Source: QHCF01 sp003244275
Lineage (GTDB): Bacteria > Actinomycetota > Acidimicrobiia > Acidimicrobiales > QHCF01
Direction: 5' to 3'
DNA: 63,853 nucleotides
Assembly: GCA_036806345.1 (NCBI GenBank)
Contig: DAIROT010000007.1
Coordinates: 1 to 63,853 of the forward strand
Numbering within the stretch: the stretch's first letter is position 1; each line of letters begins with the position of its first letter. The notes beneath the pieces were generated by a model. It was not told where the DNA came from. It worked only from the letters and a program-made list of their open reading frames with translations, and ran no database searches. The position numbers and the translations under genes were made by a program. This document shows positions 1-9,695 of the stretch, piece by piece.

Positions 1-2
1 GA

Positions 3-878
3 TTGGGAAGGGCTCGAGGTCTGCTGGCCGGCTATGTGGGCTCGGTGCTGTCTCGGGACACTATCGACGAGGAGACCTGGGACGAGTTGGAGGAGGCCCT
101 CATCCGAGCTGACGTCGGTGTGGCCACCACGGCCAGGCTGCTGGATGGGCTGCGGGCCCAGGTGAAGCAGGAGGGCATCAGGCGTCCCGACGCCCTGGTG
201 GAGGCGCTCAAGGCCGGCCTCAAGAAGGCACTGGCCCAGGGTGACCGCAGCCTCCACCTGGAGTCCGGCGGCCCCAATGTGTGGCTTTTCGTCGGGGTGA
301 ACGGGGTGGGCAAGACCACGACCATCGGCAAGGTGGGGATGCGTGAGGCTCGAGCCGGCCGAACCGTGGTGATGGCGGCCGGGGACACCTTCCGGGCGGC
401 GGCGGTGGAGCAGCTGGGCCTGTGGGCGGCCCGGGTGGAGGCCGACCTGGTCCGGGGGGCCGAGGGCGGCGACCCGGGCTCGGTGGTGTTCGACGCGGTG
501 ATCCGAGCCGCCTCCCGCCAGGCCGAACTGGTCCTGGCCGACACGGCCGGACGTCTTCACACCAAGACCAACCTGATGGAGGAGCTGCGCAAGGTCCGTC
601 GCATCGCCGAGCGGCCGCCCGGCCAGCTGAGCGAGGTGCTCCTGGTCATCGACGCCACCACCGGCCAGAACGGGTTGATCCAGGCTCGCCAATTCACCGA
701 GGCAGTGGGGTGCACCGGGATCGTCCTCACCAAGCTCGACGGGACGGCCAAGGGCGGCATCGCCCTGGCCATCCAGGTCGAGCTGGGCCTGCCCATCAAG
801 CTGGTGGGACTGGGCGAGGGGGCCGAGGATCTGGTGGACTTCGACCCCGACGAGTTCGTGGACGCCATCTTCGCCTGA
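3..878 (+). CDS. ftsY: FtsY, SRP receptor GTPase (5' truncated)
   Basis: Receptor for the signal recognition particle; it docks ribosome-SRP complexes at the membrane translocon through a GTP-dependent heterodimer with Ffh. The reading frame is open to the window edge, so the N-terminus is missing and the TTG at position 3 is not necessarily the start. An N-domain helical bundle is followed by the G-domain: G1 loop GVNGVGKTTT near residue 100 of the visible part, the insertion-box motif AAGDTFRAAAVEQL, G3 DTAGRLHTKTN and TKLDGTAKGG. The next gene, 77 bp downstream, is its partner ffh, the usual actinobacterial order. Identity is secure. Confidence 0.96.
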   Translation: MGRARGLLAGYVGSVLSRDTIDEETWDELEEALIRADVGVATTARLLDGLRAQVKQEGIRRPDALVEALKAGLKKALAQGDRSLHLESGGPNVWLFVGVNGVGKTTTIGKVGMREARAGRTVVMAAGDTFRAAAVEQLGLWAARVEADLVRGAEGGDPGSVVFDAVIRAASRQAELVLADTAGRLHTKTNLMEELRKVRRIAERPPGQLSEVLLVIDATTGQNGLIQARQFTEAVGCTGIVLTKLDGTAKGGIALAIQVELGLPIKLVGLGEGAEDLVDFDPDEFVDAIFA

Positions 879-955
879 GCCCTGATCCTGCTGCGCCGGG
901 CCAGGCGGGAGGCCTGTCCAGGATGCCGGGGGCCGTCCGGTAGCCTGGCAGTCGC

Positions 956-2290
<1,335 letters not shown>

Positions 2291-2342
2291 GGTCACTGCT
2301 GGCCCAATCGGGCAACAACCAACTAGGGAGAAGGATCACACC

Positions 2343-2612
2343 GTGGCCGTAAAGCTCCGCCTCGTGCGGATGGGCAAGAAGAAGCAGCCGACGTACCGGG
2401 TGGTGGCGGCTGACAGCCGGTCGCCTCGCAACGGGCGATTCATCGAGATCCTGGGCACCTACGCCCCCAGAGCCGAGCCGTCGGTGGTGACCATTGACAA
2501 CGACAAGGCACTCAAGTGGCTGAGGCAGGGAGCGCAGCCCACTGAGAGAGTCGAGAAGCTGCTGAAGATATCGGGAGCGTGGGAGACATTTACGCCCACG
2601 CCGGCTCCGTGA
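2343..2612 (+). CDS. rpsP: 30S ribosomal protein S16
   Basis: Small-subunit assembly protein that binds 16S rRNA. The 89-residue protein begins AVKLRLVRMGKKKQPTYRVV after a GTG at 2343; this start is preferred to an upstream GTG at 2238 because it gives the family N-terminus and follows a GGGAGAAGG Shine-Dalgarno sequence. The motif GRFIEILGTYAPR is typical. Its TGA overlaps the GTG of khpA (GTGA), so the two are translationally coupled. Confidence 0.96.
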   Translation: MAVKLRLVRMGKKKQPTYRVVAADSRSPRNGRFIEILGTYAPRAEPSVVTIDNDKALKWLRQGAQPTERVEKLLKISGAWETFTPTPAP

Positions 2613-3034
2613 GCCAGGTGTCGGGGCCTGACGACGGCCATTCGGCGCCCTTTGATCCGCCGGGTCGCCCCGACGAGGCCGAAATGTCCCAGCCAGGAGC
2701 GTCGGACGAGGTGGAGGAGTCCTATGAAGCGGAGGGGCCCGAGGAGATCGACGACGACGATCAGCTTGGCAACCGCCTCACCGGAGCCACGGCCCGATCC
2801 GTGCTGGATTACCTGGCCAAGGCGCTGGTGGACGATCCCGACGCGGTAGTGATCGAGGCCGATGAGGACTCACCCTCCAGGGGTCAGGGCCTGGTTCTGC
2901 GCCTTCACGTGGCTCCCGGCGACATGGGCCGGGTCATCGGCCGGCGGGGCCGCATGGCCGGGGCCATCCGGGCCCTGGTCCGGGCGGCCGGGGCCAGGGA
3001 AGGCGTGGAGGCCACCGTCGACATCGTCGACTGA
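2609..3034 (+). CDS. khpA: KhpA, KH-domain RNA-binding protein with acidic N-terminal extension
   Basis: KH-type RNA-binding protein that sits between rpsP and rimM in many Gram-positives. The C-terminal ~78 residues carry the KH fold with a GxxG loop (GRVIGRRGRMAGAIRALV). From the GTG overlapping the rpsP stop the protein is 141 residues, against about 80 for usual KhpA; the additional N-terminal part is very acidic (EEIDDDDQ region) and looks disordered. An internal ATG at 2684 would give a shorter product. KhpA in other bacteria pairs with KhpB; no khpB is visible here. Family assignment is firm, start less so. Confidence 0.87.
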   Translation: MSQVSGPDDGHSAPFDPPGRPDEAEMSQPGASDEVEESYEAEGPEEIDDDDQLGNRLTGATARSVLDYLAKALVDDPDAVVIEADEDSPSRGQGLVLRLHVAPGDMGRVIGRRGRMAGAIRALVRAAGAREGVEATVDIVD

Positions 3035-3573
3035 TGGCACCTGAGGGGCAGCCGGGGGGGCAGCGCGGCGGACAGGAGTCATCCGACCGTCAGACCGCCC
3101 GCCAAGAACCGCGGTTGGAGGTTGGTCGAGTAGCCAAGCCCCACGGCCTGCGGGGAGAGGTCATAGTCCAGCTGGTCACCAATCGGACCGAGCGCCTGAA
3201 CCCGGGGTCACGGCTGTCGACCGGCCACCGGGAGCTGGAGGTTCTTACCTCGTCTGCCCACCAGGGGCGTTACATCGTCGCCTTTGCCGGGGTGGGCAAC
3301 CGGGAGGCGGCGGATGCGCTTCGGGGAACGGTACTACTGGCACCCCCGCTGGCCGACCCAGACGCCTTGTGGGCCCACGAGCTGGTGGGAGCCCAGGTGG
3401 TCGACCAGTCCGGGTGCCGGTTGGGTCAGGTCATCTCCCTTCAGGCCAACCCGGCCAGTGACCTGTTGGTGCTGGACGGAGGGGGGCTGGTGCCGCTGTG
3501 TTTCGTGGTCGAGCACACCGCCGGTCGGGTGGTGGTGGATCCGCCGGCCGGGTTGCTGGACGCTCAGGCTTGA
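3034..3573 (+). CDS. rimM: RimM, 16S rRNA processing protein
   Basis: Ribosome maturation factor acting on the 3' (head) domain of the 30S subunit. The 179-residue protein has a hydrophilic start (about 25 residues), then LEVGRVAKPHGLRGEVIVQL, the hallmark of the RimM N-domain, and a C-terminal PRC-barrel (WAHELVGAQVVDQSGCRLGQV). The ATG shares one base with the khpA stop (TGATG), and the stop overlaps the TTG of trmD, so khpA-rimM-trmD look co-translated. Confidence 0.94.
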   Translation: MAPEGQPGGQRGGQESSDRQTARQEPRLEVGRVAKPHGLRGEVIVQLVTNRTERLNPGSRLSTGHRELEVLTSSAHQGRYIVAFAGVGNREAADALRGTVLLAPPLADPDALWAHELVGAQVVDQSGCRLGQVISLQANPASDLLVLDGGGLVPLCFVVEHTAGRVVVDPPAGLLDAQA

Positions 3574-4364
3574 GCGACGAGGGAGCCCCAGGACGCCACG
3601 CCGAGCGGCCGCCCCTGCGGGTCGACGTCTTCACCATCTTCCCCCAGATGATCGAGCAGTGGTGCGGCCAGTCGATCATGGGCCGGGCCGCCGGGCTCGG
3701 TCGTTTGGACATCAGGGCTCATGACCTGCGTTCGGCGGCGACCGATCCCCATCGTTCGGTGGACGATTCCCCGTTCGGGGGGGGTGCGGGAATGCTCCTG
3801 GCTCCCGGACCGGTCTTCGGGGCCGTCGAGGCCGTGCGCCCGCCGCGTCCGCTCTATCTGCTGGGGCCGAAGGGTCAGGTCTTGGATCAGGCCATGGTCA
3901 GGGAGCTGGCGGGGCTGGCTGACTCGCCCACCGGCGGCTTCTCCCTATTGTGTGCGCGCTACGAGGGGATGGATCAGCGAGTGGCCGACCACCTGGTGGA
4001 CGGTGAGCTGTCCATAGGCGACTACGTGGTGGCCGGGGGAGAGGTGGCCGCCCTGGTGGTGCTGGAGGCGGTGACCCGGCTGGTCCGGGGAGTCATGGGC
4101 AACCAGGGCTCGGCCAAGGAGGAGAGCTTTGGCCCCGACGACGGGCTGTTGGAGGCACCCCAGTACACCCGGCCGGCTGAATTTCGGGGCTGGGTGGTGC
4201 CCGAGGTGCTGGTGTCGGGCGATCACGCCCGCATCGCCCGCTGGCGCCGGGCCCAGTCGCTGGCGCATACCTTGTCCCGTCGTCCCGACCTGATCGAGGC
4301 GAAGGGTGGCCTCACCGCGACGGAGGTCGCCTTGCTGGACGAGCTCGGGCTGAGGCCACGCTGA
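3570..4364 (+). CDS. trmD: TrmD, tRNA (guanine37-N1)-methyltransferase
   Basis: SAM-dependent methylation of G37 in tRNAs reading CNN and related codons, preventing frameshifts. The SPOUT knot is shown by FGGGAGMLLAPGP, LCARYEGMDQRV and SIGDYVVAGGEVAALVVLE. The likely start is TTG at 3570, overlapping the rimM stop as TTGA; this leaves about 16 extra residues before VDVFTIFPQMIEQW, the usual N-terminus. An upstream in-frame start at 3498 would lie deep inside rimM. 264 residues, close to family size. Confidence 0.95.
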   Translation: MSDEGAPGRHAERPPLRVDVFTIFPQMIEQWCGQSIMGRAAGLGRLDIRAHDLRSAATDPHRSVDDSPFGGGAGMLLAPGPVFGAVEAVRPPRPLYLLGPKGQVLDQAMVRELAGLADSPTGGFSLLCARYEGMDQRVADHLVDGELSIGDYVVAGGEVAALVVLEAVTRLVRGVMGNQGSAKEESFGPDDGLLEAPQYTRPAEFRGWVVPEVLVSGDHARIARWRRAQSLAHTLSRRPDLIEAKGGLTATEVALLDELGLRPR

Positions 4365-4414
4365 TCGGCTGCTAGTTTGGTGCAACCCCTGGCATCTTGA
4401 GGAGTCGGCGCGCC

Positions 4415-4765
4415 GTGAATTCGACTGATCTAATTGACAACGACAGCCTGCGCGACGACATCCCGTCGTTTTGGCCCGGTGACACGGTGAAGGTCCATGT
4501 GCGAGTGGTCGAGGGCAGCCGAGAGCGGGTCCAGGTATTCCAGGGGGCGGTCATCCGCCGCCAGGGCTCGGGGGTGAGGGAGACCTTCACCGTTCGCAAG
4601 GTGAGCTTTGGCGTCGGGGTGGAGCGGACGTTCCCCGTCCACTCGCCCATCATCGCCCGCATAGAGCCGGTCACCGAGGGTGACGTCCGCCGGGCCAAGC
4701 TGTACTACCTGCGGGACCGCATCGGCAAGCGGGCCAAGATCAAGGAGAAGCGAGCGGCACGTTGA
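4415..4765 (+). CDS. rplS: 50S ribosomal protein L19
   Basis: Large-subunit protein at the 30S-50S interface. 116 residues from a GTG at 4415 preceded by GAGGAG about ten bases upstream; an in-frame TTG at 4397 is less likely. Motifs IPSFWPGDTVKVHVRV, RVQVFQGAVI and VERTFPVHSPII are family-typical. The stop codon lies in the first copy of a 24-bp tandem repeat. The lepB and rnhB genes often found between rplS and yraN are absent. Confidence 0.96.
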   Translation: MNSTDLIDNDSLRDDIPSFWPGDTVKVHVRVVEGSRERVQVFQGAVIRRQGSGVRETFTVRKVSFGVGVERTFPVHSPIIARIEPVTEGDVRRAKLYYLRDRIGKRAKIKEKRAAR

Positions 4766-4825
4766 GCTCCGCTCACCAGAACACGTTGAGCTCCGCTCAC
4801 CAGAACACGTTGAGCTCCGCTCACC
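4759..4825. repeat. 24-bp tandem repeat (2.8 copies) spanning the rplS stop
   Basis: Units start at 4759, 4783 and 4807 and read ACGTTGAGCTCCGCTCACCA plus GAAC. The first two are identical and the third is a 19-bp partial copy. Each copy places a TGA in the rplS frame. The block lies just before yraN, in whose frame it reads as repeated HVELRSPE without a stop. It looks like a recent slipped-strand duplication of the end of rplS. Confidence 0.95.
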
Positions 4826-4832
4826 TAGGGCG

Positions 4833-5204
4833 TTGACCACCGTGCAGGGCTCCGAGCGAGCATCGAGGGCCAGGGCGCTGGGAGTCGGCGGCGAGGACAT
4901 GGCCGCCGCCTGGTACTCGGCCCGGGGCTATGAGGTGGTCGCCCGTAACTGGCGCTGTCGGGAGGGGGAGCTGGATCTGGTGGTCCGGTACGGCCGGGTG
5001 TTCGTTTTCTGCGAGGTGAAGACCCGGTCATCCGACGCCTTCGGAGCGCCGGTGGAGGCGATCACCCGGGCCAAGCAGGTCCGCCTGCGCCACCTGGCTG
5101 CCCGATGGCTGGAGGACGAGGCCCCGGTGCAGGCGCGCCAAATCCGCTTTGACGTCGCCTCGGTCCTGGCCGGGGTGCTCGAGGTCATGGAGGGGGCGTT
5201 CTGA
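4833..5204 (+). CDS. yraN: YraN family (UPF0102) predicted endonuclease-like protein
   Basis: Small restriction-endonuclease-fold protein conserved near ribosomal and dprA loci; no established cellular role. The core shows GEDMAAAWYSARGYEVVARNWRCREGELDLV and VFCEVKTRSSDAFG, i.e. the E...D...ExK pattern of the PD-(D/E)XK fold, and ends with IRFDVASV. Start is TTG 4833 or GTG 4842; reading could also extend through the upstream 24-bp repeats, which are open in this frame, but this would add a low-complexity leader. About 123 residues. Confidence 0.85.
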   Translation: MTTVQGSERASRARALGVGGEDMAAAWYSARGYEVVARNWRCREGELDLVVRYGRVFVFCEVKTRSSDAFGAPVEAITRAKQVRLRHLAARWLEDEAPVQARQIRFDVASVLAGVLEVMEGAF

Positions 5205-6316
5205 GGCCCCTCGACCCGGCGTCACTGGTGGTGGCCGCCGGCCGGGGGCGCGAGGGCCCCGGGGATCCGGTGAATGTACCCATCCCGCTGACCTCCATCT
5301 ATCGCACGGGCGGCTCGCTGGACTACGGGCGCGACTCCAACGCCGTCTGGGAGGCCCTGGAGGAGGTACTGGGCGCCCTGGAAGGGGGCCGGGCGCTGGT
5401 GTTCGGCTCGGGCATGGCGGCCATCGCCGCAGTCGTCGAGACTCTGGCGGTGGGTGCCACGGTGGTGGTGGCCGAGGACGCCTACAACGGCACCAGGCAC
5501 TTTTTGCATGACCTGGCTGGTCGGGGGAGGTTGTCGATGGTGACAGCCGACATCACCGATACCGCTGCCACGCTGGTCGCCTGCGCGCAGGGCGCTGATC
5601 TGCTCTGGCTGGAATCGCCCACCAACCCGCTGCTGGCGGTGGCCGACCTGGCCGCCCTGGCCGAGGGAGCCCACGGCCTGGGCCTGGCGGTGGTGGTGGA
5701 CAACACCTTCGCCACCCCGCTGCTGCAGCGGCCCCTCGACCTCGGCGCCGACGTGGTGGTGCACAGCGTCACCAAGTTCTTGTCCGGGCACTCCGACCTG
5801 GTCATGGGGGCGGCAGTGGCCCGCCAGGACGGGTGGTGGCAGGCCCTGTCGGAGCGACGCAGCGTTTACGGCGGGGTCCCCGGCCCGTTGGACGCCTTCC
5901 TGGCCCTGCGAGGAGTGCGGACACTGGCGGTGCGCCTGGAAAGGGCCCAGGAGAATGCCGGTGAGTTGGCTCAGCGCCTGGCCGGCCACCCGTGGGTGAC
6001 CCGGGTCCGCTACCCGGGCCTGGCCGATCACCCAGGGCATGAGCTGGCAGCCAGGCAGATGCGAGGCTTCGGAGCCATGCTGGCCTTTGAGGTTCGGGGG
6101 GGCGCGGCTGGAGCCGACGCGGTGTGCGAGGCCGTGCGCCTGTGTACGCCGGCCACCAGCCTGGGAGGGGTGGAGACCCTGATCGAGCGCCGGGCCCGGT
6201 GGGGGGGCGAAGAGGGGACCCCGGCTGACCTGTTGCGGCTCAGCGTGGGTATCGAGGCGCTGGAGGACTTGTGGTCCGACCTGGACCAGGCCCTGGCTGT
6301 CTCCGCCGCCATCTAG
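5201..6316 (+). CDS. Cys/Met-metabolism PLP-dependent enzyme (cystathionine gamma-synthase/lyase-like)
   Basis: Fold-type I PLP enzyme of transsulfuration or gamma-replacement chemistry. Seen: VPIPLTSIYRTGG, FGSGMAAIAAVVETL, LWLESPTNPLL, DNTFATPLLQRPLDLGAD and the Schiff-base lysine in HSVTKFLSGHSDLVMG, plus the C-terminal SLGGVETLIERRA and LSVGIE. Substrate (homoserine ester, cystathionine or methionine) cannot be settled. Start is uncertain: a CTG at 5201 overlaps the yraN stop (CTGA) with GGAGG seven bases upstream, whereas GTG 5228 or 5231 gives a shorter N-terminus with no good ribosome site. Confidence 0.88.
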   Translation: MRPLDPASLVVAAGRGREGPGDPVNVPIPLTSIYRTGGSLDYGRDSNAVWEALEEVLGALEGGRALVFGSGMAAIAAVVETLAVGATVVVAEDAYNGTRHFLHDLAGRGRLSMVTADITDTAATLVACAQGADLLWLESPTNPLLAVADLAALAEGAHGLGLAVVVDNTFATPLLQRPLDLGADVVVHSVTKFLSGHSDLVMGAAVARQDGWWQALSERRSVYGGVPGPLDAFLALRGVRTLAVRLERAQENAGELAQRLAGHPWVTRVRYPGLADHPGHELAARQMRGFGAMLAFEVRGGAAGADAVCEAVRLCTPATSLGGVETLIERRARWGGEEGTPADLLRLSVGIEALEDLWSDLDQALAVSAAI

Positions 6317-6322
6317 GGGGCC

Positions 6323-6739
6323 ATGCCCGCCGAGGAGGGGGCCTTCCCGGGTCGTCGTTGGTTGGTGGATGCCATGAACGTCATCGGCAGCCGCCCCGAC
6401 GGCTGGTGGAGGGACCGGAGGGGTGCCAAGGTGGCCCTGGTCGCCCAGCTGACCACTTGGCGCCAGCAGACGGGCGAACCGGTCACCGCCGTGTTCGACG
6501 GATGGGCTCCTGACGGGATCGGTGGAGTGGAGGTGGCCTCCTGCCCGGGCGGCCCGAATGCAGCCGATGACGAGATCGTCCGGCGGGTGGCCGGCGATGC
6601 AGAGCCGTCCAGTCTGGTGGTGGCTACCTCCGACGCTGGGTTGGCGGCCCGGGTGCGGGCAATGGGGGCGACGACCGAGGGGGCCCGGCGCTTCAGGGCT
6701 CGCCTGGAGGCTCCAGAGGCTCCCGCGGTGAGCGGCTGA
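6323..6739 (+). CDS. YacP-like NYN-domain predicted RNase
   Basis: 138-residue protein of the PIN-like NYN superfamily. Seen: WLVDAMNVIGSRPDGWWRDR with the first acidic residue, VTAVFDGW, AADDEIVRRV and VVATSDAGLAARVRAMGA, matching the four acidic clusters of YacP/Rae1-type nucleases. In Bacillus, Rae1 cleaves mRNA on the ribosome; whether this copy does so is not shown. ATG start six bases after the preceding stop, so probably the same transcript as the PLP enzyme. Confidence 0.82.
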   Translation: MPAEEGAFPGRRWLVDAMNVIGSRPDGWWRDRRGAKVALVAQLTTWRQQTGEPVTAVFDGWAPDGIGGVEVASCPGGPNAADDEIVRRVAGDAEPSSLVVATSDAGLAARVRAMGATTEGARRFRARLEAPEAPAVSG

Positions 6740-6865
6740 CGGGGGCTCTCGTACCCCTAGATGGTGATACAGCACTCTCGTAGTATTTGATGCAGGCGCT
6801 TTGAGCGGCCGGCGTCTTGGGATAGTGGCCCTCTCTCGCAATAGCAGCTTCTCCGGGAGTCATCC

Positions 6866-8393
6866 GTGATTGCCACCATCGCATCCGCCACCCTGCTTGG
6901 GATCGAGGGTCGTCCTGTGTTCGTCGAGGTCCATGTCTCCAACGGCCTGCCTGCGTTCAATGTGGTCGGCCTGCCAGACGCCGCCTGCCGGGAGTCCCGG
7001 GATCGAGTGCGAGCCGCGTTGTTGTCGAGCGACCTGCCCTGGCCCCTCAGGCGGATAACCGTCAACCTGGCACCTTCCAGTGTGCGCAAGGGCGGGGCCG
7101 GCCTGGATCTGCCCATTGCCGTGGGCCTGATGGTGGCTCTGGGCGAGCTCTCGCCGGCCATGGTGGAGGACTACGGCTTCGTGGGAGAGCTGGGCCTTGA
7201 CGGGTCCATCCGCCCGGTGTCGGGAATGGTCAGCCTGGCCGATGCCCTGTCGACCAGGGCCTTGGTGGCGCCGGCTGCCTGCGCCGCCGAGGCCAGCCTG
7301 GTCGGCCGCCACCTGGTGCGAAGCGCCACCCGGCTCGCCCAGGTGGTGGACTCCCTGCGGGGTCGGTTGCCGTGGCCGGACAGAACGCCTGAGCGCCAAC
7401 CGGTACCGACTCCCCATGCCCAGCCCGACCTGGCCGACGTGCGGGGCCAGCGGGTGGGGCGCCAGGCGTTGGAGGTGGCGGCGGCCGGCGGTCATCATCT
7501 CTTGATGGTTGGACCGCCGGGGTCGGGCAAGACGATGCTGGCTCGCCGGCTGCCCGGCCTGCTCCCGCGCCTCGAGCGGACGCAGGCCCTCGAGGCCACT
7601 CGGGTGCGTTCGTCGGCTGGGCTGGGACTGCCCGGTGGCGGCCTGGTGGAGCGGCCACCATTTCGGGCTCCCCATCACGGGGCTTCCGAGGTCTCCCTGG
7701 TCGGCGGGGGCACCGCCTGGATGCGTCCGGGCGAGATCTCCCTGGCCCATCACGGCGTGTTGTTCCTTGACGAGATGGGGGAGTTCTCGGTCTCGGTGCT
7801 CGACGCCTTGCGCCAGCCCCTGGAGGAGGGGGTGGTGCGGGTCTGCCGGGCAAGGGGCAGCGTCACCTTCCCAGCCAGGTTCTTGCTGGTGGGGGCCATG
7901 AACCCCTGTCCGTGCGGCGAGGGTGGGGCTCCTGGCGCCTGCCGGTGCTCGAATGCCGCCAGGGCCCGTTACGCCCGGCGCATCTCGGGACCCATCCTCG
8001 ATCGCTTCGATCTTCGGGTGGCGCTGGCTCGTCCCGATGTGGAGCAGCTGATCGGCGGGTCGGCCGGCGAGTCGAGCAGTGTTGTGGCCGAGCGGGTGGC
8101 CGAGGCCAGGGCGGTGGCCGCTCGACGGGCGGAGGTCATCAATGCCGAGCTGGAGGTCAACCNNNNNNNNNNTCGACGAGGTGGCGCCATTGGACGAGGC
8201 GGCCGCTCGGCTCCTCGAGCGCCGCCTTCGTGCCGGAGCGCTGAGCGCCAGGGGCCTGCATCGAGTCAGGAGAGTGGCTCGTACACTGGCTGATCTGGAT
8301 GGTGCTCCCCGCAGAGTGGGGGTGGCGCACGTGGCCGGGGCCCTTGAGTTGCGGGTGGGCTGCTCGGCCTTGGTACCGGCGGTGGCATCGTGA
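6866..8393 (+). CDS. comM: ComM/YifB family Mg-chelatase-like AAA+ ATPase (interrupted by assembly gap)
   Basis: AAA+ protein; ComM is a branch-migration helicase in natural transformation. N-terminal ChlI domain (LGIEGRPVFVEVHVSNGLPA, LPDAACRESRDRVRAAL), Walker A VGPPGSGKTMLA, Walker B VLFLDEMGEF, then NPCPCGEGG and the C-terminal LSARGLHRVRRVARTLADL. Ten Ns at 8163-8172 shift the frame. If the Ns are deleted the flanking bases form CTC (Leu) and the frame continues as NLDEVAPLDEAA, giving 505 residues, the usual YifB length, so the gene is probably intact. Stop overlaps dprA (GTGA). GTG start. Confidence 0.92.
8163..8172. other. Assembly gap (10 N) inside comM
   Basis: Run of ten Ns. The coding frame on the two sides is compatible with a true gap length divisible by three, including zero, so this may be a placeholder between abutting contig ends rather than missing sequence. 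Confidence 0.98.
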
Positions 8394-9694
8394 GCGCAGT
8401 ATTGCCCGAGAGCGGCCCGGACTCGATCGATCGGGCCATGGAGCTGGCTGCCGCAGCCGCCCTGGCCGGCCTGGACCGCATGACCCCCACGCGCCTCCGC
8501 AATCTGCTGGCTGGCCGGTCGAGCGTGGATGCCTGGGCCATGACCCGCTGTGGGCTGGCTGCCGACGCGCTCTTGGCGAACGGGGAATGCAGTAGGGAGG
8601 CGGGACAAGCTCCGCGGGAGGCCAGGGAGGAAGGGCAGGCCGCCCAGCTGGCCCGCCAGTGGGCCCACGCCGCCCAGAGGGTCGAGCTGGCCGAGGTCTG
8701 GAGCAGGTATGCACTGGCCGGGGTGCGGATTCATCTACGGGATCGTCAAGACTATCCGTCCGCCCTGGTGGACGATGCTCAGGCCCCCCCAGTGCTGTTC
8801 TCACTGGGCCATCCCCAGGCCATCGATGGGCCTCGCGTCGCGGTGGTGGGGACGCGTGCGGCTACCCACTACGGCCAGGAGCTGGCCGCCGAGTTGGGCG
8901 CTGGTCTGGCTGGTGCGGGGGTGGTGGTGGTCTCCGGCCTGGCCCTGGGAATCGATGGGGCGGCTCATCAGGGCGCCTTGGCGGCTGAATCGGGGGCGCC
9001 TCCAGTTGGGGTGGCGGGCAATGGTCTGGACACTGTGTACCCGAGATCTCACGCTCAGCTCTGGCGCCGGGTGGCGGACGCCGGGGCGGTGTTGTCCGAG
9101 GCTGCGTTGGGGGCTGGGCCGGAGGCCTGGCGCTTCCCCGCCCGTAACCGCATCATCGCCGCCCTGGCTCAGGTGGTGGTGGTGGTGGAATCACATCGGG
9201 TGGGCGGGGCCATGAGCACGGTGGAGGCGGCCGCCGCCCGCGGGGTCCCGGTGCTGGCGGTGCCCGGCTCGGTGCGCAGCCCTGCCTCGGAGGGGACCAA
9301 TGCTCTTCTGGCCGAGGGCTGCGCGCCGGCCCGAGACGTGAGTGATGTGTTGGTGGCGCTCAGAATGGAGGGGCCCGGGCCAGCAGAGGGCGCTGACCAG
9401 TTTGGACCGCAGGCAAGGGACACACGCGGGGCGCATTCGACCGACCCGTCAGAGGGACTCGAGGGAGCCGACGCAAGCATGCTCGCAGCCCTTGGTTGGG
9501 AACCCACCCCCACCGAGACGCTGCTGCGACGAACCGGACTGGGCCTCGGGGAGGCGGCCGTGATCCTCGACCGCCTGGTTGAGGCCGGCCTGGTGCGAGA
9601 TGGTTGCGGCTGGTGGGAGCAGGTGGCCGGGGCCACTGGTGGTTCGGCCGGGCGGCGGGTGGGGGGCCCAGGGAGCGGTCAGTTGGATCGGTAG
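8390..9694 (+). CDS. dprA: DprA/Smf DNA-processing protein
   Basis: Single-stranded DNA-binding RecA loader for transformation. The Rossmann-like core is clear: VAVVGTRAATHYGQ, VVSGLALGIDGAAHQGAL, GNGLDTVYPRSHAQLW, FPARNRIIAALAQVVVVVES, PVLAVPGSV and GTNALLAEGC. The ~130 residues before it form a SAM-like N-domain, and the C-terminal ~70 residues resemble the winged-helix DML1-like domain (TPTETLLRRTGLGLGEAAVIL). GTG start overlaps the comM stop, so ComM and DprA are coupled. 434 residues is at the long end of the family. Confidence 0.93.
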   Translation: MSAVLPESGPDSIDRAMELAAAAALAGLDRMTPTRLRNLLAGRSSVDAWAMTRCGLAADALLANGECSREAGQAPREAREEGQAAQLARQWAHAAQRVELAEVWSRYALAGVRIHLRDRQDYPSALVDDAQAPPVLFSLGHPQAIDGPRVAVVGTRAATHYGQELAAELGAGLAGAGVVVVSGLALGIDGAAHQGALAAESGAPPVGVAGNGLDTVYPRSHAQLWRRVADAGAVLSEAALGAGPEAWRFPARNRIIAALAQVVVVVESHRVGGAMSTVEAAAARGVPVLAVPGSVRSPASEGTNALLAEGCAPARDVSDVLVALRMEGPGPAEGADQFGPQARDTRGAHSTDPSEGLEGADASMLAALGWEPTPTETLLRRTGLGLGEAAVILDRLVEAGLVRDGCGWWEQVAGATGGSAGRRVGGPGSGQLDR

Positions 9695-9695
9695 A

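Noticed and set aside
3..110. TTG at position 3 as the true ftsY start
   Set aside because: The frame is open to the window edge and FtsY proteins usually have more sequence before this point.
6866..8393. ComM as a frameshifted pseudogene
   Set aside because: The frame change coincides with the 10-N gap and disappears when the Ns are removed.
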